Below, in pieces: positions 44,007 through 53,000 of a DNA stretch of 64,000 nucleotides. How positions within the stretch are numbered: the stretch's first letter is position 1; every line of letters starts with the position of its first letter. Location of the stretch: positions 25,398,214 to 25,462,213 of the forward strand of contig NC_064541.1 of the NCBI RefSeq assembly GCF_023856365.1. Reading direction: 5' to 3'. The notes below the pieces were generated by a model. It searched no databases and was not told the origin of the DNA. It was given only the letters and a program-made list of their open reading frames with translations. This DNA is from Brienomyrus brachyistius. Lineage: Eukaryota; Chordata; Actinopteri; Osteoglossiformes; Mormyridae. Made by a program: the position numbers and the translations under genes.

Positions 44007-47000
44007 AAAGTGTTTTACAACGATGAACAAAAGGCATTAAATCAGACACACAAATGAGACAACAAACCAAAACGCAGAGACAATGAGCAGCTGCCTGAGC
44101 ACAATGCCTCCAGTCACTTCTCAGACTGCCTCATAGATAACTCAGGCAGCATAGTAAAAGGAGTAACAGCAGAGTAAGTACGACTGATTTCCATTATAAG
44201 CTTGCTTGAACAAAAATGTCTTATGTTGCTTTTTAAAAGACTCCACACTGTCCACACTTCTCAAAGACAGTGGCAGTGCATTCCACAAGGTAGGAGCTAA
44301 AAATCCGAAAGCTCACTCATCACGAGTTTTCAGGTGAGTACAGGGGACAGTGAGCAAGCTTAGAGCACAGACAGGACGGTGCAGAGAGAGTATATCACGA
44401 AAACAACCCGGGGCCTGACCATGAAAAACTTTAAAAGGAATATTTAGTGTTACAATCAGCCAACAGTTATTATTCATTGCAAATACATCAAGAAAGCACG
44501 CCAGAGAAGAGCAAAATAGCATGACACATGGCTGGGATTTCATGGAGGTAGGACGGCTGACCTCTGTGAATTCCACGTTGGCGGGGTCCCCGACCACAGA
44601 GCCATCCGGCTGGATGTACCCTGCATAGCGGATTAGCTGGGAGTTCCACACACGGAAGTCCTCTGCCCCCGGTATCCTCTGAGGGAACACCGTGATGGCA
44701 GACCTGCATTTGAAGGATACGTAGGAAGGAACACAGTAGAGCAGCACTCATGGACTATTCTCACATGCCTGAGAAGGTGTTACTCACTTACCTGATATTG
44801 CCTTTGTTTGTAGCATAAATCATGTGGTTGCAGATGTGGGAGAACATCTCCTTTACAGAACTGCAATCCCGGGCATCAAACACCTTTAGTCAGGGAAAAT
44901 ACAGGGCATACGTGTTATACTCCTGACAGTAACACAGCACAGGGAAAATACAGGGCATACGGGTTATACTCCTGACAGTAACACAGCACGGGGAAAACAC
45001 AGGACACAGTACAGGACAAATGAAGAACCTGTGGCAGTGTGCGAGTGTGCACGGGTTAGTGTGGTGGGCAGAGACAACAAGAGTTTACTGCCATGATCTA
45101 AACAGGACACTGGCCCAGCAGACACAAAGGCCTCAGCTGGGGAGCTTCAGGAACATCCATTGGAGGTGATCAATGCCAAGTGGCCAGCAGCATGTTCTGT
45201 GGAGGTGGAGCGTGGTGGTTGCAGTCAGTCATTACTGTCATAAAAGCACACCTAGGGGGCTTGTGGGTCAGGAGTATAACCCCCCTTCACTTGGGGACGT
45301 GAGTGAGTAAGATGGCTACCAAACGCCATCCTGAAGCACTGAGCCAACCATCTCCTCAACAAAGACCCGTCTCCTCACCCCTCACCTGCAGCTTGGACCA
45401 CTGGATGCGACCCACACATCGGGCCGCGTTTCTCCATGCCTGCTTGGCCCCGAAGATCAGCTCTGTCTTATGGAGTTGGTAGGTTCCCGTAGATTCGATC
45501 TCATGCCGCACAGCGGACAAGCGCTGGAAATGAGCTTCCATGTGGGCCCTGGTGTGACACACACATACACACTTACACACATACAGACTTACACACATAC
45601 ACACTTACACACATACACACTTACACACATACACACTTACACACATACACATTTACACACATACACACTTACACACATACACACTTACACACATACACAC
45701 TTACACACATACACACTTACACATTTACACACACACACTTACACACATACACACTTACACACTATCCGTAATGCATGCTCTCTCCTTATTTGATCAAAAA
45801 AACACATTTAAAATTATTTTCAAACCATTCATACATGCATTCTTTCACAATGTGACTGTCGTGTATATCTCATTGTGATGTCGCAGTATTCATGGCAACC
45901 CCCCCCCAACCCACCACCGGGGCAGATTTGGTCCCTCCCCCCAATGTCAAACTCCCTCGGACATCACAGCTAACACAACCCTTTTGGGTGCTCACCTCCC
46001 GATGGCCGTGTAGTACTGGTTGATGAAGTCCGTGGCCTGCTCTAGGAGTCTCTGTGTGCTGTCTTCAAGCTCAGGGGGCTTGGAGCTCAGGTGGGGTGGA
46101 AACATGATGGAACCCAGACAGTGTCCCCCGTTGCAGGACTTTCCCTAAATGAAGACAGAGAGAGATGGAAACTGAGACACAGAGACAATGACAGAGAAAG
46201 AGGGGTAGAGACATTGGACAGAGAGAGAGAGAGAGACAGAGACAAAGACAGAGAGACAGAGACAGGGAGACAATAGGACAGGGAGACAATGAGACAGAAA
46301 GACAATGAGACAGAGAGACAATGGGACAGGGAGACAATGAGACACAGAGACAATGGGACAGGGAGACAATGAGACAGAGAGACAATGGGACAGGGAGACA
46401 ATAAGACACAGAGACAATGGGACAGGGAGACAATGAGACAGAGAGACAATGGGACAGGGCCTAGCTCCACCGATTTACTGGGTATTTACAATATATCTCC
46501 TTGAAGTCGAGGGTGGTGCAGTGATTAGTAGACTGTTGCCTCTCACCTATGAGACCAGGGTTTGAGTCTCGCCTATGGCTTCATGTGTGGAGTTTGCATG
46601 TTCTCCCTATGTTGTCATGGGGTTTCTTCAGGATACTCTGGTTCCCCTCCCCAGACATGTTGAAGTTAATTGGAGTTAACAAGTTGCCCATAGGTGTGCA
46701 TGTGTGAATGAGTGGATGGTGTGTGAGAGGATGGTGTGTGAGTGGATGGTGGGTGAATGGATGGTGTGTGAGTGGATGGTGTGTACCTGTGACCTGTGAT
46801 GGGTTGGTGCCCCATGCGGGGTTGTTCCCTGCCTTATACCTGTAGGTTCTGGACCCCCTGTGATCCTTACTAGGATAAGCGAATACAGAAAATGGATGGA
46901 TGGATGGATCTGAAGGCTATTTAGCTACGAGCCTACAGGTTGGTTTTCCACGTTACCTTCTGAGCCTGCCTATGCAGTATGTCATGCAGAATCTCGCCAG

Positions 47001-50000
47001 TTAACCAGTTTCTGATGCCAACATACTTCTGTGCCTTTGCCTGAGGTCCAGTGGCACCAGGAAGTGAGGAAGCAGGAGACCTGTTTGGGAGAGGTCAGAT
47101 GGATGATGATTCAGAGGAGATAACACAATGGGGGCATCCTGGGATTGCTGCGAGAGATTGCTGGGATACTGTGAGAGAGTGGTGTTGAGCTGCAGCGATT
47201 GTTTTGGGATTGTTTGTGATTGTTTTTGGGGTGTTTGGAACGTATTTTCTGAGTGTTTGTGTGCTTTAATTGTTTAGTGGGTGGCTGTGTTATTTCTATT
47301 TATTGTTCTTATTTTGCTCGGCGTGAGTGCTTGTCTGTCCTGTCTGTTTATTAACAGCGCGATTGTTACGGGCAGTGAGCTGCGTTTTCTGTTCGCGTTT
47401 AACTCCGTAAAAAACACCGGCGGGGCGAAATAGCTAATAATATCTAACGTCGGTAACGTTACTCAGCGCCAGAAAAGGACAGTTGCTCCTGAGCTTTGCT
47501 CTGTCGCCAGTCGGGGCCGGGAGGACATTTTCCACTTTTTTCCCCGCTCCGGCAGTAGCCTGCTTTGAGAGGTTTTTGTGGTTTTTCGACCTCCCAAGAG
47601 CAACTTCGATTTCGTTTTGTTTTTAGTTCATACTTGGTTCAGGCAGAAGTTCTTTTGGTAAGTAGTAGTAAATTTATCGGATTTAAAATTTTAAATAAAA
47701 ATAATAATTAAGTTCCGTTTCAACCCAAGTAACTTATTTTAGTGTACTCGGCACTTTATTGCATTTAACGGTACGCGAATTAATCTTTAAAGTTAAATAC
47801 GCTATATAAATTTACTGGGCTGGGAGTACGGGGTCATAGTGAGTTAGTTAATTATGGGGCCGGCTCAGTGTTGCGTTTGCAACATGTTTGCCCTTCTGGA
47901 CGTTAGTGTCCAGTCGGACTTCATCTGCGAGCGATGTAAGCTAGTGGACTCGCTCATGGTCAAGGTTCGCGGCCTTGAGGAGCAACTGGCTCTCATCCAA
48001 TGCAACAGTGAGTTAGAGGAGCAAGTTAATACGCCTTTTAGGGAGAAGGTGTGTACGCCACTAGCCGGGAGGGGGGAGAATGAAGAGCAGAGAGGTCGAG
48101 AGAGCTGGGTGACCGTAGGTCGTAGACGCAGGAAGGGGCGTACACACGTTGCAGAGGCGGCATCACCTGAGGTTACTGTGTCGAACAGGTTTCAGGTTCT
48201 TCCAGCTTTAGAGCCGGAACGGACTGGGGAGGCAGGTGGGCCCTTGGGCACTGAGGAGCCCCCTCCCCCCAGGAAGAGGGAGGTTGTGGTAGTGGGGGAT
48301 TCCATTATTAGGGGAGTAGACAGTTATGTGTGCACGCGTGATAGAGGGTCCCGTACGGTGTCTTGCCTGCCTGGTGCCCAGGTAGGAGACCTTCCAGATC
48401 GTGTGGATAAGCTTTTGGCCCCAGCTGGGGTGGATCCAGTTGTCGTGGTGCATGTTGGCACCAACGACATAGGCAAGGGTAGAAGGGCTGTTCTGCAGGA
48501 TAAATTTATAGAAGTCGCCAATAAGCTTAGAAGCAGAACGTCCACGGTGGTATTCTCCGAAATACTCCCCGTGCCACGTGCAAGTCAGGCTAAGTTAGCT
48601 GAGATAAGGAAATTAAATGCGTGGCTAAAAGGATGGTGTAGGAAAGAGGGGTTTAGGTTTATGGGGCATTGGAGGACCTTCGGGAACAGGTGTGACCTGT
48701 TCAAGCCGGATGGGTTGCACCTGAACCAGAGGGGAACCAGTGTATTGGGGAGGCGTATGTGTAGAGTAGTTGAGGAATGTTTAAACTAGGGACTGGGGGG
48801 GCAGGGAAGTTAGTTAACTATGTCAGTGGGGGGAAACGGAAAGCCCCAAATAATCATATTGTAAGTGGGCACCGTAATAGGCCTACCCTTTGTTGTCTGT
48901 ATTTAAATGCCAGAAGTATTAGGAATAAAATTCATGATTTAGAGGCTTTTATCTCATCGGACTCTTATGATATTATAGGAATAACTGAAACGTGGTTGAG
49001 TGAAAAGGATGGACAAGAATATAATATGGATGGTTACACGTTGTTCCGTAAGGATCGTATAGGAAAAAAGGGAGGTGGTGTTGCAGTATATGTAAAGGAA
49101 AACTTGCAGGCAAGGGAACTTACTGATATAAATAAAACTACAGAAGCAATATGGGTAAAATTAGATGCTAAAAACTCAAATAGCCTAATTGTCGGTGTTT
49201 GTTACAGAACACCTAATATAGCTGCTGAGGAAAGCAGATTGTTATACAGTGATATTAGGACTATGAGCAATAAAAATGATGTGGTAGTTATGGGTGATTT
49301 TAATCTACCAGGAATGCAGTGGGACATTGTCACTGGCTCTTCAGAAAATGAACTGGAGATGGTGGAATTAGTACAGGATTGTTTTTTTACTCAGTTTGTT
49401 AACACCCCTACCAGGGGAGATGCCATTCTTGATCTTGTTCTCTCTAATAACCAGGACAGGATTGGTAAATTAGACGTTTTAGAACCACTTGACAGTAGCG
49501 ATCATAACATGGTCAAATTTGAGGTTAAGTTTAGTGTTCGAAGAGCTAAGTCCAAATCAAAAATATATAAAGTTAGGAAGGCTGACTTTAAGTGTAAGAG
49601 ACTAAAACTAGAAACTGTGAACTGGATGGAGTTAAATAACAAAACTGTTGAAGAGGCCTGGGAATTTTTTAAAAGCACATTATTGCAAGTGCAAGAGGAC
49701 TTCATACCTGTTTCCAGCAAGAATAAATCTAGGAAATTGCAACCTAGGTGGTTTACTCGGGAAATAAAGCATAAAGTAAGGAGGAAAAGGGCTTTGTTCC
49801 AGCAATGGAAAATAAGTGACGATGACAGAATTAAGCAGGAATATCTAAGTCTACAGGCTGAGTTAAAAAATATTAGACGAGCTAAAAGAAATGTCGAAAG
49901 GATGGTTGCATTGGAAGCTAAGGATGACGTTAAAAGTTTCTTCCAGTATTTTAACTCTAAAAGAGCTCTAAAACCTGAAATTACTAATCTGCAGGATAGT

Positions 50001-53000
50001 AAGGGTCTTATAATAGTAAACGACATTGATATAGTAAATGAGTTCAATGATAGTTTTGCACGGGTATTCACTGTTGAGGACCTTAGTAATTTACCAGTTA
50101 TTACCTATCCAGCATTGTCTATAGCTAATATATATATAACTGAAGCAGATGTTTTGCAAAGCCTAGCTAAGCTCAAAATAAATAAATCACAGGGTCCTGA
50201 TGGCATCTTACCTATAGTGTTAAAAGAGATGAAGGATATTATTTGCCGACCCTTAACTTTACTGTTTCAAAAATCCTTATCTGAAGGTGTGGTACCTTCT
50301 GATTGGAAGCACGCCTTCATAACGCCTATTTTCAAAGGGGATAGAAGTAATTTGTCTAACTATAGGCCAATCAGTCTAACTTGTATAACTGGTAAAGTTA
50401 TGGAGGCTATAATCAAAGAGAAAATGGTAGACTACCTGGACTCCAATAACATTTTGCGGGATAGCCAGCATGGATTTAGGAGAGGTAGATCCTGTTTAAC
50501 AAATCTGTTGGAGTTTTTTGAGGAAGCTACTCAGGAAGTTGATGATAAGAAAGCCTATGATGTCATCTACTTAGATTTCCAAAAGTCTTTTGATGTTGTC
50601 CCCCACAAGAGGCTCCTACTTAAACTCAAAGCGACAGGTATTTTAGGTACCGTAGCGACCTGGATTGATAACTGGTTAACAGATAGGAAACAGCGAGTAG
50701 TTATAAGAGGCACAATGTCACAGTGGGCTTGCGTTCATAGTGGGGTACCGCAGGGTTCGATTTTAGGACCACTATTGTTCCTAATTTACATAAATGATAT
50801 GGATACCAATATATACAGTAAACTGGTGAAATTTGCAGATGACACCAAGGTGGGTGGTGTAGCAGATACTGAATTAGTGGCTCAGCAGCTACAGCGGGAT
50901 CTTGATTTAATTAGTGACTGGGCCGATACCTGGCAGATGAAATTTAACGTCGATAAATGTAAGGTACTCCATCTAGGGAGCAGAAATATAAAGTACAGGT
51001 ATTTCATGGGTGTCACTGAAATAAAGGTAGCTGATCATGAGCAAGACCTTGGTGTGTATGTTGATGCTTCCATGTCCCATTCTCGCCAGTGTGGGGAAGC
51101 AATAAAAAAGGCCAATAGGATGTTGGGGTATATCTCCAGGTGTGTGGAGTTTAAGTCAAGGGAGGTAATGCTAAGATTATACAATTCCTTGGTGAGACCT
51201 CACCTAGAATATTGTGTGCAGGTTTGGTCACCATATCTTAAAAAGGACATTGTGGCCTTAGAAAAGGTGCAGCGTAGGGCCACAAAAATGATTCCTGGTC
51301 TTAGAGGAATGTCATACGAGGAACGGTTACTTGAGCTAAATCTGTTCAGTCTCAAGCAAAGGAGACTGAGGGGGGACATGATCCAGGTATATAACATTCT
51401 AACAGGTTTGGATGCTGTTCAACCAAATAGTTACTTCAGCATTAGTTTAAATACACGAACTCGTGGCCATAGGTGGAAATTAGCGGGAGTACATTTCAAG
51501 CTGGATTTAAGGAAGCACTTCTTTACACAGCGTGTAGTCAGAGTATGGAATAGCCTTCCTGATAATGTAGTGCAAGCTGAATCCTTGGGTTCCTTTAAAT
51601 CAGAGCTAGATAAGATTTTAACGACTCTGAGCTGCAGATGCAGGCTGATCCTGAAAATACCAAACCAAGGATCTGCAACTGAACAGATCGAGCACAAACA
51701 ACCTCATTTGCAAAAACTCTGGGACACTGTAAAGCAAAATAAAAAAACTGGATCCAATGATTTACAAATCATATAAACCCACAATTATTTTGTAAAATAC
51801 AAGAAAGACAACATATTAAATGCTGAAACTGAGAAATGTTATCGTTTTATGACAAATATATGCTCAATTTCAATTTGATGCCAGCAACACATTTCATAAA
51901 ATTTGGGACAGGGGCATGTTTACCACTGTGTTGCATCACCTCTTCTTTTAACAACATTCTGTAATTGTTCAGGCACTGAGGAGACCAGTTGCTGGAGTTT
52001 TGTAAGTGAAAAATTGTCCCATTCTTGAGTGATATAGGATTTTAACTGTTCAAGTCAACTGCAGGCAGGTCAGTCTAGTACCTGGACTCCTGTACTATGG
52101 AGCCATGCTGTTGTGATACACGCAGAATGCAGTTTGGCATTGTTTTGCTGAAATATCCAAGGCCTTCTCTGAAAAAGACACTGTCTGGATGGCAGCAAAT
52201 GTTGCTCCCAGTTCTGTATATATCATTCAGCATTAAAGGTGTTTGCCCAGACCTCCAAGCTACCTAAGCCATGGGCACTAATGCACTCCCACACCATCAC
52301 GGATGCTGGCTTTTAAACTATCGTCTGATAACTAGCTGTATGGTCCTTCTCCTCTTTAGCCCCGAGTATTCGGTATCCATCATTTCCGAAAAGAATCTGA
52401 CATTGTGATTCTTCAGACCACAGTCCATCTTAAATGAGCTCGGGCCCAGAGCAGTCGGTGATGTTCCTGGATCATGATTAGATGTGGTTTCTGCTTTGCA
52501 TGGCAGAGTTTCATGCTGCATTTGAGGGTGCAGCGATGAACCGTGTTCACAGACAGTGATTTTAGGGAAATGTTCCTAAGCCCATGCAGTGATTTCCACT
52601 GTAGAATCACTGTCTGCTTTTAATGCCTGAGGACCCGAAGATCACGGCTATTGCGTTCATTTTGTTGTCTTCTAATTTAAAAAAAAAAAATTCATCTTCT
52701 TGCAACAAGACAAATTAATACAGTAGATCTTTTGATGCATGTCTGTAAATATTTGATGTGTTGTAAAATGTACAAAGCTCTCTTTTATGCTTCTGATACG
52801 CCTACAGAGACTATGAACCTGATATAAAGGCCTTTGTATTTATAAAAAATATCCTATTTTACCTACTTTTGCAAATCTGAGAACCAAATGTTGTTTTCTT
52901 GAAGAAAGAAAACACCATGAAGACTTCTGGACCAAATTCTAATGCTTCATTGGTGGATTCAATTTACCTGCCACTATAACTCTACTTGTTAGTTAAATCT

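Noticed and set aside
47854..48789. Host SGNH/GDSL hydrolase gene
   Set aside because: It is intronless, overlaps a reverse-transcriptase frame and has the finger-plus-esterase layout of CR1-type LINE ORF1.
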